Assembly (NCBI RefSeq): GCF_003967355.1
Contig: NZ_BIFH01000043.1
Location: 1-64,000 of the forward strand
Direction of reading: 5' to 3'
DNA from: Embleya hyalina
Lineage (GTDB): Bacteria > Actinomycetota > Actinomycetes > Streptomycetales > Streptomycetaceae
Length of the DNA stretch: 64,000 bases
How positions within the stretch are numbered: position 1 is the first letter of the stretch; every line of letters begins with the position of its first letter. The translations under genes were made by a program, and so were the position numbers. This document shows positions 51,205-59,620 of the stretch, one piece after another. Under the pieces are notes generated by a model, which saw only the letters and a program-made list of their open reading frames with translations, ran no database searches and was not told the DNA's origin.

Positions 51205-52175
51205 CGACCGGCCTCACCCTCGCGCAGGAAGGACCACGCGTCCGCCACGATGCCCTCCAGGGAGGTGCGCGAGGGCCGCCAGCCGAGCAGTTCGCGGGCC
51301 CGATCGGCGGAGGCGACCAGTACCGGCGGATCGCCCGCCCGGCGCGGCGCCTCGTGCGTGGGCACCGCGCAGCCGGTGACCACCCGCACCGCGTCCACCA
51401 CGTCGCGGACCGAGAAGCCGGTCCCGTTCCCGAGGTTGCACACCAGGTGTCCGGTCGCCGCGCCGCCCTCGGCGGTGGCGTCCAGCGCGAGCAGGTGCGC
51501 GTCGGCCAGGTCGGCGACGTGGATGTAGTCGCGCACGCAAGTGCCGTCGGGCGTCGGGTAGTCGGTGCCGTACAGCGCGACCGTACCGCGCGTGCCGTGC
51601 GGTACCTGGAGCGCCAGCGGGATCAGGTGGGTCTCGGTCGTGTGCCGCTCTCCGTAACGCCCGTACGCGCCCGCCACGTTGAAGTAGCGCAGGCTCACCG
51701 CCCGCAGACCGTAGGCGGCGCAATACGACGCGATCAGCTGATCCACCGCCGCCTTCGAGGCGCCGTAGGGGTTCGTCGGCGCACTCGGCGCGTCCTCGGT
51801 GATCGGCGACACCTCCGGGGCGCCGTAGACCGCCGCGGTGGAGGAGAAAACGAAGCGGTCGATCCCGTGCGTGCGCAGCGCGTCGAGCAGCGCGAGCGAG
51901 CCGCCGACGTTGTTGTGCCAGTACTTGCCCGGGTGCGTGACCGACTCGCCGACCAGGGACGAGGCGGCGAAGTGCAGCACCGCGTCGAAGGAGGCGTCGA
52001 GGTGCCCGGCGGCGTCCTGCACCCGGCCCCGGACGAACTCCGCCTTCTCCGGCACCGCGTCGCGATGCCCGGTGGACAGGTCGTCCAGCACCACCACGTC
52101 GTGCCCGGCCTCGACCAGGTGGGCGGCGACCACGCTGCCCACGTAGCCCGCGCCGCCGGTGACCATGAGCCTCAT
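51201..52175 (-). CDS. galE: UDP-glucose 4-epimerase
   Basis: A 324-residue extended SDR interconverting UDP-glucose and UDP-galactose. NAD loop TGGAGYVGSVVAAHL near 6-20, HFAASSLVGESV near 80, catalytic Ser/Thr in FSSTAAVYG near 121, and NPYGASK (Tyr near 147, Lys near 151), then LRYFNVAGA. It overlaps both galT (stop TGA beyond its ATG) and galK by a few bases, so the three are translated together. Confidence 0.97.
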   Translation of the reverse strand: MRLMVTGGAGYVGSVVAAHLVEAGHDVVVLDDLSTGHRDAVPEKAEFVRGRVQDAAGHLDASFDAVLHFAASSLVGESVTHPGKYWHNNVGGSLALLDALRTHGIDRFVFSSTAAVYGAPEVSPITEDAPSAPTNPYGASKAAVDQLIASYCAAYGLRAVSLRYFNVAGAYGRYGERHTTETHLIPLALQVPHGTRGTVALYGTDYPTPDGTCVRDYIHVADLADAHLLALDATAEGGAATGHLVCNLGNGTGFSVRDVVDAVRVVTGCAVPTHEAPRRAGDPPVLVASADRARELLGWRPSRTSLEGIVADAWSFLREGEAGR

Positions 52176-53275
52176 TCGCCGACCTCCCGCAGTCGTGCCG
52201 CCGCCGTCTCCGGCGGTACGTCGCTGATGAACACGCCCATCCCCGATTCGCTTCCGGCAAGGTACTTCAGCTTGCCCGGCGCCCGGCGGATCGAGAAAAG
52301 CTCCAGGTGCAGCGCGAAGTCGACCCGCCCGGAGCGCACCGGCGCCTGCTGCCACGCGGCGATGTACGGCGCGGGCTCGCCGTCGAACAGGCGGTCGAAG
52401 CGGCGCAGCAGGTCCAGGTACGTCCCGCCGAACGCGGCGCGCGCGTCCTCGTCCAGCGCGAGCAGGTCGGGCACCCGCCGGTTCGGGTACAGGTGCACCT
52501 CGTACGGCCAGCGCGCGGCGGCCGGGACGAACGCCGTCCAGTGCGCGTTCTCCGCGACGATCCGGGCCCCGTCGGCGCGCTCGGCGGCGACCACGTCCTC
52601 GAACAGGTTGCGGCCGGTGCGGTGCCGGTGCGCGGCGGTGGAGGCGATCATGGCGGCCGTACGCGGGGTGACGAACGGGTAGGCGTAGATCTGCCCGTGC
52701 GAGTGCGGCAGCGTGACGCCGATCTCCCGGCCCCGGTTCTCGAAGCAGTACACCTGCTCCACGCCGGGCAGCGCGGACAACTCGGCGGTGCGGTCGGTCC
52801 ACGCGTCGAGCACCAGGCGGGCCCGCTCGGGGGTGAGGTCCTTGAACGAGGCGTCGTGCTCGGGGGTGAAGCACATCACCTCGCAGCGCCCGCCCGACGG
52901 CCGGCGCGGGAACGGGTCGTCGGCCCACCCCGGCGCGAGCGCTTCCCGCTCGGCGCCGCCGCCGGACATCGACGGGAAACGGTTCTCGAAGACCACGACC
53001 TCGTAGTCGGCCTCGGGCACCTCGGTGGCCCGCTCGGGCGTGGACGGACACAGCGGACACGCGTCGGCGGCGGGCAGGTGGGTCCGGGTCTGGCGGTGCG
53101 AGGCGACCACGACCCACTCGTCGAGGAGTCGGTCGTAGCGCATCTCGGAGCCGCTGACCACGGGGGCGAGGTCGCGTGTGTCGACGGCGGTGCGCACTCC
53201 CTCGTCCCGCGTGTCGTAGTAGACGATCTCGCGACCGTCGGCCAGGACGGCCTGCGTCTTCTTCATGTCTTTCAT
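52172..53275 (-). CDS. galT: Galactose-1-phosphate uridylyltransferase
   Basis: A 367-residue GalT exchanging UMP between UDP-glucose and galactose-1-phosphate. Zinc ligands CPLCPS near 73, FENRFPSM near 97, and the active-site LPHSHGQIYAYPF near 188-200 (HxH with the nucleophilic His). ATG at 53275 (MKDMKKTQ) has GGAAAG nine bases upstream; a second ATG three codons in lacks one. It is first in galTEK. The 18-bp element before it contains both TTGACA and this ribosome site. Confidence 0.95.
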   Translation of the reverse strand: MKDMKKTQAVLADGREIVYYDTRDEGVRTAVDTRDLAPVVSGSEMRYDRLLDEWVVVASHRQTRTHLPAADACPLCPSTPERATEVPEADYEVVVFENRFPSMSGGGAEREALAPGWADDPFPRRPSGGRCEVMCFTPEHDASFKDLTPERARLVLDAWTDRTAELSALPGVEQVYCFENRGREIGVTLPHSHGQIYAYPFVTPRTAAMIASTAAHRHRTGRNLFEDVVAAERADGARIVAENAHWTAFVPAAARWPYEVHLYPNRRVPDLLALDEDARAAFGGTYLDLLRRFDRLFDGEPAPYIAAWQQAPVRSGRVDFALHLELFSIRRAPGKLKYLAGSESGMGVFISDVPPETAAARLREVGE

Positions 53276-53284
53276 TTTGCGAAG

Positions 53285-53383
53285 CTTTCCAAATCTTGTC
53301 AATTAGAAAGCTTTGGTAGGCTCGATACTTGCCGATCGGCGGTCGGACCCGCCCTCACCTGCGGTTTGACAAGTTTCGGAAGG
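53285..53383. promoter_or_regulatory. Inverted pair of 18-bp elements between galT and the DeoR gene
   Basis: CTTTCCAAATCTTGTCAA (53285-53302) and TTGACAAGTTTCGGAAGG (53366-53383) are inverted copies with 15 of 18 positions equal. Each ends 9-10 bases before the start codon it faces (galT at 53275, DeoR at 53394), with the GGAA(A/G)G ribosome site as its last part. AAAGCTTT (53308-53315) is a further palindrome. This is the likely DeoR operator. Confidence 0.65.
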
Positions 53384-53393
53384 TGTCCGCAAG

Positions 53394-54206
53394 ATGCTGC
53401 CCATGCCTGACGACGACACCGACGGTCTGCCCGCCGAAGGCCGCCGCGCCCGGATGGCCGCCACGATCGCGGATCGCGGCTTCGCCAAGGTCACCGACCT
53501 GGCCGAGGCGTTCGGCATCTCGCGCGTCACGGTCCGGGCCGATCTGGAGGTACTGGAGCGGCAGGGTCGGGTGCGCCGGGTCCGCGGCGGGGCGATGTTC
53601 ACCGGTCGCGATCCGCGCGTCGAGCCCTCCTTCGAGGAGGCGCTGACCTCGGCCTCGCCCGCGAAGACGCTGATCGGACGGGCCGCGGCGGCGCTGGTGT
53701 CGCCGTCGGAGAGCGTGGTCCTGGACGTCGGCACCACCACCACCTTCGTGGCACGCGCCCTGGTGGACCGCGAGGACCTGCGCGACCTGGTGGTCTTCAC
53801 CAACGGGCTGACCATCGCGCTGGAGTTGGAGCGGGCGATCCCGAGGTTCTCCGTCGTGGTCACCGGCGGCACGCTGCGACCGCTCCAGCACTCGCTGATC
53901 AATCCGCTCGGCGACCACATCCTGGAGCGGATCCACGCCGACACGGTCTTCCTCGGCTGCAACGGCGTGCACCCGACGGGCGGCATCACCAACGTGAACC
54001 TGCCCGAGGCCGAGGCGAAGCGTGCGATGTTGCGGGCCGCCGGGCGCCGGGTCGTGGTCGCCGACGGCTCGAAGCTGGGCCGGATCGAACTCGCGGAGGT
54101 GTGCCCGTTGGCGGACATCGACCTGCTGATCACGAGCGGGCCGGCGGATCCGGACGCGCTCGACGCGCTGCGGGACGCGGGGCTGGAGATCCTGCCGGCG
54201 GAGTAG
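53394..54206 (+). CDS. DeoR/GlpR-family regulator of the gal operon
   Basis: A 270-residue repressor: DeoR winged HTH at 18-72 (MAATIADRGFAKVTDLAEAF, then VTVRADLEVLERQGRVRRVR) and a sugar-phosphate sensor domain 85-260 with VVLDVGTTTTFVARAL and FLGCNGVHPTGGIT, VVADGSKLGR near 222. Such sensors bind phosphosugars, here plausibly galactose-1-phosphate or a derivative, by inference. ATG at 53394 has GGAAGG ten bases upstream. It is divergent from galTEK. Confidence 0.92.
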   Translation: MLPMPDDDTDGLPAEGRRARMAATIADRGFAKVTDLAEAFGISRVTVRADLEVLERQGRVRRVRGGAMFTGRDPRVEPSFEEALTSASPAKTLIGRAAAALVSPSESVVLDVGTTTTFVARALVDREDLRDLVVFTNGLTIALELERAIPRFSVVVTGGTLRPLQHSLINPLGDHILERIHADTVFLGCNGVHPTGGITNVNLPEAEAKRAMLRAAGRRVVVADGSKLGRIELAEVCPLADIDLLITSGPADPDALDALRDAGLEILPAE

Positions 54207-54454
54207 GGGCGGCGGCGGGGCCGCCGTCGCCGGGGCAACTCCTCGAGGCCGCCACCGACTTCACGCCCGGCCCTCGCCCACACGGCGGCCGGTCCGCGAG
54301 CGGCACGCCCGGTCGCCGCCCGCACGCCGCCGGGCCCGTCGGCGTGCGGGCTCGGCCCTCGTCCGCGCGGCCGATGTGTCGTCCGTGCGGCCCTCGCCGA
54401 AGTGAGTACTTGTACGGATGTTCGGCCCGCCCCCGCCTACCTAGCGTGAGCCGC

Positions 54455-54808
54455 ATGACCTACACGCCTCCCACCCCCGACGGTGGCGAGCACGGATTCG
54501 CTCGCGCGATGACGTTCGTCGGCGGCCTGTTCGCGTTCGTCGTGGTCGCGATGACCGACCTGTTCGTGCTGCTCGGACTGGGCGGCGGCACCGAATCCTG
54601 CGCCGATCAGGCCTGCCGCGACTGGTACGACACCAGGCTGCCCTGGGTCTTCGGCATGTTCGTACTGTCCTTCATCGTCGCCTTCCTCGCCCTGGTCCTC
54701 CCACCCCACCCCCGCCGCCGCTACGCGGTGGGAATCCCGGTGGCCCTGCTGGCCATCACCCTCCAGACCGGCGGCCTCCTCCTCTGCCAAAACGGCCCGG
54801 CCGCCTGA
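54455..54808 (+). CDS. Small three-helix membrane protein
   Basis: A 117-residue protein with three hydrophobic helices (about 19-43, 66-86, 92-110) and a Cys-containing loop ESCADQACRDW between the first two that would lie outside. No family is recognised; such small membrane proteins are frequent in Streptomyces. ATG at 54455 has TAGCGT seven bases upstream (54442-54447) and no ribosome site, so it looks leaderless. Confidence 0.65.
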   Translation: MTYTPPTPDGGEHGFARAMTFVGGLFAFVVVAMTDLFVLLGLGGGTESCADQACRDWYDTRLPWVFGMFVLSFIVAFLALVLPPHPRRRYAVGIPVALLAITLQTGGLLLCQNGPAA

Positions 54809-54983
54809 CGACCTCCCACCGACCCGGCCCACCCTCGGCGGGGCGTGCCTCCCATACCGCGCACCGGGCGCACCTGTCGGCGCACGTCCTGTCACCGCGC
54901 GCCGCCTACCGGTGGCCGGTACTGCGGTGCGAACCTGGAACGGTTCTCTCCGGTACGCAAGCCGAACAGGAGCCCGACGTCCC

Positions 54984-55277
54984 ATGCCGCACGAACCCGC
55001 GCGCCCCTACATGTCCCACGTAGTCGACGGGAAGGTCGTCGCATTGCCGGGCACCCTCGCCGAGATCCGTGCGGCACTCCCCGAAGAGCAACGCGAGGAA
55101 TTCGACCGGGAGATGTACAACACGCCCCTGGAGAACCTCGTCGCGCGGGCGATCATGGGCTGGGCCACTCCCCAGGAGGACCGGGACGCGGCAGAGGCGG
55201 CGCTGGAACGCGTACGCCAAGGCGATCTGGGCGGTGTGCGCGGCGCCGACGGAGAACCGGGGAGGCCCATCACATGA
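54984..55277 (+). CDS. DUF6247-like protein, possible antitoxin
   Basis: A 97-residue acidic protein. Residues 20-60 read GTLAEIRAALPEEQREEFDR, then EMYNTPLENLVARAIMGWAT, the pattern of DUF6247 proteins that commonly precede small toxin-like genes in Streptomyces. Its stop overlaps the ATG of the next gene (ATGA). AGGAG lies about 13 bases before the ATG at 54984. An antitoxin role is inferred from size, charge and gene order. Confidence 0.55.
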   Translation: MPHEPARPYMSHVVDGKVVALPGTLAEIRAALPEEQREEFDREMYNTPLENLVARAIMGWATPQEDRDAAEAALERVRQGDLGGVRGADGEPGRPIT

Positions 55278-55528
55278 GCAAGTTCTTCGTACAGTTCACC
55301 GATTACGCCGAGGGCGGGATGCGGGGTCTCGCCGAGGGCCGCAAGCAAGAGATCAAAAGCGCGGCGAAGTCGGCCCTCGGGTCCGATCCGTACGGCGGCG
55401 GCTCCGCAGCGGTACGCGGCGACCGGGACCGCCGAGAAATCACCCTCGTGAACGCCATCTTGTCCTACGACGTAAGCCCCGCCGTGGTCGTCGTCTCGGT
55501 CGTTCGGGTAAGCGCACCTTTCGGTTGA
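55274..55528 (+). CDS. Small protein coupled to the DUF6247-like gene, possible toxin
   Basis: An 84-residue protein beginning MSKFFVQFTDYAEGGMRGLA and ending in paired strands ITLVNAILSYDVSPAVVVVS, VVRVSAPFG. The final beta-strands with a Tyr-Asp-Val hairpin recall RelE/ParE-type folds, but catalytic residues cannot be assigned. It starts within the stop codon of the preceding gene, the usual antitoxin-toxin coupling. It could also be a plain hypothetical. Confidence 0.5.
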   Translation: MSKFFVQFTDYAEGGMRGLAEGRKQEIKSAAKSALGSDPYGGGSAAVRGDRDRREITLVNAILSYDVSPAVVVVSVVRVSAPFG

Positions 55529-55645
55529 ACATCACCCGGACCCCGAACCCCGCCGCGCATCGAAGCCGAGCACCCCAACCGCTCATCCACGAAACGGGTG
55601 CGTTGCATCGGGTCCGATCACGGACTCGGAACCGGGCGTCGGCAC

Positions 55646-56413
55646 CTACACGAACTCGTACTGAAGTTCGTGCAGATGACCCGCTTTCGCCATGACCGTG
55701 GCCTCGATCGGCCGGTCGTGGTCGCTGTAGACGACACGGAGCGTGCGCAGGATCGGGAGGTCACCGGGCAGTTGCAGAGCCTCGTACTGCTGTTGCGTGG
55801 GGACTCGTGCGGATACCCGATCCACGGTGAGGCGGGGTGGATAGCCCATCTCCGCGAGAAGGGTGGGTGTGCCGCCCCGGATTTTGCGAGGCTCGGACAG
55901 CGCGGTTCCTCGGGCGAGTTCGAGCGGGTAGAAGCATGTGACCAGTTCGACCGGATCGCCGTCGTGCATGAGGAGTTGGCGCCGCATGACCGCCGTGCCG
56001 GTCTCGCCCAGTTCCAGGCAGGCGGCCACGTCGCAGGGTGGGCGCACTTCGGCGACGTCCATGAGCTGGATGCTGCCGTTCCTGCCCTGCTTGCCGGCCT
56101 CGGTGAGCCATCGGTACGGCTTCCCCGATTCGACGGGTCGTCCCAGACTCGCGGGACGAATCGTCTCTTGGCGATGCTCGCGAACCGTTACCGCAGCGCC
56201 CGCTCGCCCGATGACCAGGCGTTCGTCCTTCAGTACTTGGAGGGCCTTTTGAACGGTTGCGTTCGACGCGTCGAAGCGTTCCTTCAATCGTTGCGTCGAC
56301 GGGAGATTGCTGCCCGGTTCGAGGTCGCCGGACATGATCTCGTCACGCAGATCCGCAGCGATGCGCGCGTGAAGTGGGCGCCGATCGAAGGCGTCTTCGT
56401 CCGCCTTGGGCAT
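55646..56413 (-). CDS. GntR/HutC-family regulator with UTRA domain
   Basis: A 255-residue regulator: winged HTH at 12-78 (ARIAADLRDEIMSGDLEPGS, LPSTQRLKERFDASNATVQK) and UTRA ligand domain 95-250 (GSIQLMDVAEVRPPCDVAAC, VELVTCFYPLELARGTALSE). It begins one base after the stop of a UTRA-only protein, so the two are coupled. The ligand is unknown. A GCTTAC-ACA-GTAAGC palindrome lies in front of the operon. Confidence 0.88.
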   Translation of the reverse strand: MPKADEDAFDRRPLHARIAADLRDEIMSGDLEPGSNLPSTQRLKERFDASNATVQKALQVLKDERLVIGRAGAAVTVREHRQETIRPASLGRPVESGKPYRWLTEAGKQGRNGSIQLMDVAEVRPPCDVAACLELGETGTAVMRRQLLMHDGDPVELVTCFYPLELARGTALSEPRKIRGGTPTLLAEMGYPPRLTVDRVSARVPTQQQYEALQLPGDLPILRTLRVVYSDHDRPIEATVMAKAGHLHELQYEFV

Positions 56414-56414
56414 G

Positions 56415-56957
56415 TCAGCCGATCCTCATCTCGTAACGGAGTCGCTGGGTGGCCGCGGGGAAAACCGACACGTCCACCTGGAACGGCTGGTCGGTGATAC
56501 TCGACGTGACCCGAACCAGCCGCAGAACCGGATCGAGTGCGCCCAGGGCGAGGACTTCGCGTTCGACGGCATCCGGCAGACGGGCGCCGACTTCCTCCCG
56601 CACGCGGTGACCGACGTATCCGAGGTTCGCCAGCAGGGTTACCGCGCCACCGGTGATCTTGGCCGTCTCGGCGAGGCGCGTGCCACGGGCGATGCCTGCC
56701 GGATAGTAGGTGTTGGTCAGCTCGGTTGCCTCACCATCGAGGTAGATGATCCTGCGTCGCTCGACTACCGCGGCGCCTTCGGGGAGGTCGAGCAGCGCGG
56801 CGACTTCGTCGGGCGCGTCCACGTCGCGGGCGTGGACGATGCGCTGACTGCCCTTGCGCCCTTGAGCAGCGGTCTCCTCGCTCCAGGCGTCCTGTTGGCC
56901 CCTGCCGCGCGGCTTCAGGTACGGCGTGGACACATGGACCCACTCGTTGCCGTCCAC
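56415..56957 (-). CDS. UTRA-domain protein without HTH
   Basis: A 180-residue protein. The UTRA fold covers 30-178: RRIIYLDGEATELTNTYYPA, GIARGTRLAETAKITGGAVT, then VFPAATQRLRYEMRIG. The lead MDGNEWVHVSTPYLKPRGRG replaces the DNA-binding domain. Such proteins are seen in Streptomyces and may sense the same ligand as, or modulate, the full regulator encoded next. GTG at 56957 has GGGAGG five bases upstream. Confidence 0.85.
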   Translation of the reverse strand: MDGNEWVHVSTPYLKPRGRGQQDAWSEETAAQGRKGSQRIVHARDVDAPDEVAALLDLPEGAAVVERRRIIYLDGEATELTNTYYPAGIARGTRLAETAKITGGAVTLLANLGYVGHRVREEVGARLPDAVEREVLALGALDPVLRLVRVTSSITDQPFQVDVSVFPAATQRLRYEMRIG

Positions 56958-56994
56958 CGGACCTCCCTGCCTGTGTGGGCTGCGAACCTTACCG

Positions 56995-57009
56995 GCTTAC
57001 ACAGTAAGC
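56995..57009. promoter_or_regulatory. Palindrome before the UTRA operon
   Basis: GCTTAC-ACA-GTAAGC, a perfect 6+3+6 inverted repeat, lies 37 bp before the UTRA-only start and about 100 bp before the divergent gene at 57111. It is AT-richer than its surroundings and is a candidate GntR site. Confidence 0.5.
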
Positions 57010-57110
57010 AGCTTGGCCGCAATGTAAATCTTGCTGCTTTTCGCGAAAGGCGATATGGTGTGTGGAGTCAGAGGCTCAAAGCGCCACTTCGCCCACTTAC
57101 GGAGTGTCTT

Positions 57111-57683
57111 GTGTCCGAAGCCGAGTCGGCCGCCGCGGTCGTTACTCTTTCCGCCTGGTCCGTCACCCTTGAGCCGGTCGGTGGGTCCGGGCCCTGGCGG
57201 CTCGATGTGTTTTCCGCCGGGAACCATGCTCTCGACGGGCGGCCCGACCGGGCTGTCCGTCACCTCGCCGATGCCGACGTGTCCGCTCTTGCCGTGACTC
57301 TGTTGCGGCCACCGCACGCGGAGGAGCCGGCTCGGGGGCGGGCCCGGCTGGTGCGGGACGGGTTCGGGTTGTTGTTGCGGTTGCTGGTCGCGCCGGCCCG
57401 GGACGAGGCCGGGCTGGTCGCGCATGTTCAGGAGCATCACCGTGCCGGACTGCTGGACGACATCGGCCGAAGGCGACCCGATCTGATCCCGACCACGACA
57501 CCGCCCGAGCCACGGCTGTGCCTCGATCCCGTCCCGGATATCGGGCTCAGCCTGGACCAGGCCGCCCAACTGCACGAACGCATCGGCCGATGGCTCGACA
57601 GCGAGGGGATCCGCGCCGCCTTCGCGGACCGCCTCGTCCGCCGACGCGTCTCCGCCGTCACGACCGGCCGATCGCATGGGTGA
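57111..57683 (+). CDS. Conserved-looking hypothetical protein
   Basis: A 190-residue cytoplasmic protein, Leu/Ala/Arg-rich, starting SEAESAAAVVTLSAWSVTLE. I recognise no domain. Segments such as VRHLADADVSALAVTLLRPP and LSLDQAAQLHERIGRWLDSE suggest alternating strands and helices. GTG at 57111 has GGAG seven bases upstream. It overlaps the next small HTH gene by eight bases, so the two are coupled, and it is divergent from the UTRA pair. Confidence 0.6.
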   Translation: MSEAESAAAVVTLSAWSVTLEPVGGSGPWRLDVFSAGNHALDGRPDRAVRHLADADVSALAVTLLRPPHAEEPARGRARLVRDGFGLLLRLLVAPARDEAGLVAHVQEHHRAGLLDDIGRRRPDLIPTTTPPEPRLCLDPVPDIGLSLDQAAQLHERIGRWLDSEGIRAAFADRLVRRRVSAVTTGRSHG

Positions 57684-57987
57684 CGGCACCGAACCGGGCG
57701 GGAGCGCGGCCGCCGGGGCCGATCCGGGCGAGGCTCGTGAGTGCTTGACCTGGGCGCTCCGCGTCCGCGCCGCCCATCGCCGTGTTCAGAACCGTCTCGA
57801 ACCCCGTACCGACGCACACGTCCTCGCTCGGGAGATATACGAGGAAGCCGACGCCCGCGTATCCCACGCCTTCCACGCGGCATGGGAAGCCGGTGCCACC
57901 GACGTTGAACTCGCCCACCTGCTCGGCGTGTCGACGCGCAGCGTGCGCCGCCTGCTCGGGGCCCACGGTGCGGAAGCACCTGTGTAA
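57676..57987 (+). CDS. Small HTH protein
   Basis: A 103-residue protein ending in a helix-turn-helix: GATDVELAHLLGVSTRSVRR at about residues 74-93. The first 70 residues are a charged helical arm (RVQNRLEPRTDAHVLAREIY). It resembles small sigma-like or Xre-like HTH proteins. It starts inside the end of the preceding gene. Regulator role inferred. Confidence 0.6.
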   Translation: MGDGTEPGGSAAAGADPGEARECLTWALRVRAAHRRVQNRLEPRTDAHVLAREIYEEADARVSHAFHAAWEAGATDVELAHLLGVSTRSVRRLLGAHGAEAPV

Positions 57988-58272
57988 GGCTGTGAATACC
58001 GTCGGCTATCGGCATCGGCCGTTCGATTCCGGCATGGCTCGGTACGGATTGTTTCGGCCACCCGAGGTGTGTTCCGGGGATGCGAAGCGGGTCCTCAAGC
58101 GCCCCGGGAAACACTGTCGTCCATGCGGTGGCCGCCGTGCGTGAACGACCGGTGACCGTCGGGCGTCGGCGGGTGGCCGGAGGGCGCGCGGGAACTGCCG
58201 TGTGGTGGTGCGCGCAGTGCGGTGACCTGCGCGTTCGCCGCCCGGGGGTGCGGGCGGCGGGTGGCGGCGTGG

Positions 58273-58348
58273 TGGTGCCCCCGGCAGGACTCGAACCTGC
58301 GACCAAGTGCTTAGAAGGCACCTGCTCTGTCCACTGAGCTACGAGGGC
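58273..58348 (-). tRNA. tRNA-Arg (TCT)
   Basis: On the minus strand: acceptor GCCCTCG/CGGGGGC (one T-G pair), D-stem GCTC/GAGC, anticodon stem GGTGC/GCACT around loop CTTCTAA (anticodon TCT), T-stem GCAGG/CCTGC with TTCGAGT loop. Discriminator A and an encoded CCA (58273-58275) end the gene. TCT reads the rare AGA codon in this GC-rich genome. Confidence 0.97.
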
Positions 58349-58508
58349 TGGGCGAATCAGGATCTTGCACCGGATCCGGTCGCGGCACAACAGAATAGGG
58401 CCGTGTGCATGCCTCACCGGCGTTCCGGCGGTCACCGTTACCTGATCAGACGCAGTTGGCGGCCAGAATGTGATCAGGGAAGGGCCGAAACGGACAGCGG
58501 GAGGCGCA

Positions 58509-59564
58509 GTGGGTCCCATCAGGACTGTACTTGTCGGATACGGCGTGGGGGGTTCGGCCTTCCACGCGCCGGTCCTGGCGGCCGTCGAGGGGCTGGAACT
58601 CGCCGCCGTGGTGACCGGGAATCCGGCTCGGCGGGACGAGGTGCGGGCGCGGTATCCGCGGGCCGAGGTGATCGGGACGACCGACGAGATGTTCGCTCGC
58701 GCGGGTGACTTCGACCTCGTGGTGATCACCGTGCCGAACCGGTTCCACGTGCCGCTCGCCGGTCGGGCGCTGGAGGCCGGGCTGCACGTGGTGGTGGACA
58801 AGCCCTTCGCGGGTACGCCGGCCGAGGGGCGGGCGTTGGTCGACACGGCCGAGCGCCACCGGCGGGTGCTCGGGGTGTACCAGAACCGACGCTTCGACGG
58901 TGACTTCCTGACCGTGCGGGGCCTCCTCGAGGACGACCTGCTCGGGGACGTGTACCGGTTCGAGTCGCGGTTCGAGCGGTGGCGGCCGCAGGTGCGTACC
59001 GAGGGGTGGAAGGAGCAGGCCGACCCGGCGGCGCTCGGCGGGATCCTGTACGACCTCGGCGCCCACCTGATCGACCAGGCGGTGTCGTTGTTCGGGCGGC
59101 CCACGCACGTGTACGCCGAGGTGGACACGCGCCGGGACGAGGCGTTGGTGGACGACGACACCTTCGTGGCGCTCACCCACGAGGGCGGGGTGCGCTCGCA
59201 CCTGTGGATGAGTGCGGCGGCGGCCGACCTCGGGCCGCGGTTTCGGGTGCTCGGGTCGAAGGCGTCGTACGTGAAGTTCGGGATGGATCCGCAGGAGGCG
59301 TTGTTGCGCGCGGGGTCGGGGGAGGTCGGCGCGCCCGGGTGGGGGACGGAGCCCCCGGCGGCGTGGGGCCGGCTCGGTACGCCCGGCGAGACCGTGGCGG
59401 TGGAGACCGCGCCGGGTGCCTATCAGGACTACTACGCCGCGGTCGTACGGGCGGTGCGCGGCGAGGGTGGGCCGCCGGTGCCGGCGGCGGAGGCGTTGGC
59501 CGTCCTGGAGGTGATCGAGGCGGCGCGGCGGTCCTCCGCCGACGGGGTGACCGTGGTGATGTAG
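58509..59564 (+). CDS. Gfo/Idh/MocA-family oxidoreductase
   Basis: A 351-residue NAD(P)-dependent sugar or inositol-type dehydrogenase. Rossmann loop VLVGYGVGGSAFHAPVL near 6-22, the family motif VVVDKPFAG (Lys and Pro near 98), and the C-terminal beta-sheet domain with GGILYDLGAHLIDQ (His near 182). The substrate is unknown; homologues like YdgJ/YvaA act on scyllo-inositol-type compounds. GTG at 58509 has GGGAGG five bases upstream, better than the in-frame ATG 39 bases earlier. Confidence 0.9.
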   Translation: MGPIRTVLVGYGVGGSAFHAPVLAAVEGLELAAVVTGNPARRDEVRARYPRAEVIGTTDEMFARAGDFDLVVITVPNRFHVPLAGRALEAGLHVVVDKPFAGTPAEGRALVDTAERHRRVLGVYQNRRFDGDFLTVRGLLEDDLLGDVYRFESRFERWRPQVRTEGWKEQADPAALGGILYDLGAHLIDQAVSLFGRPTHVYAEVDTRRDEALVDDDTFVALTHEGGVRSHLWMSAAAADLGPRFRVLGSKASYVKFGMDPQEALLRAGSGEVGAPGWGTEPPAAWGRLGTPGETVAVETAPGAYQDYYAAVVRAVRGEGGPPVPAAEALAVLEVIEAARRSSADGVTVVM

Positions 59565-59620
59565 CGCCGATGACACGTTGCTGATTCGGACAATTCGGGC
59601 ATGGGTCGCCCGTGGTGATC

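Noticed and set aside
47173-51528. A 1451-codon plus-strand open frame with a GTG and ribosome-like site at 47173
   Set aside because: It crosses Mut7-C, pirin and gal genes in other frames; composition is that of GC shadow. Only a short block near 49906-50000 is real, as debris of the LLM pseudogene.
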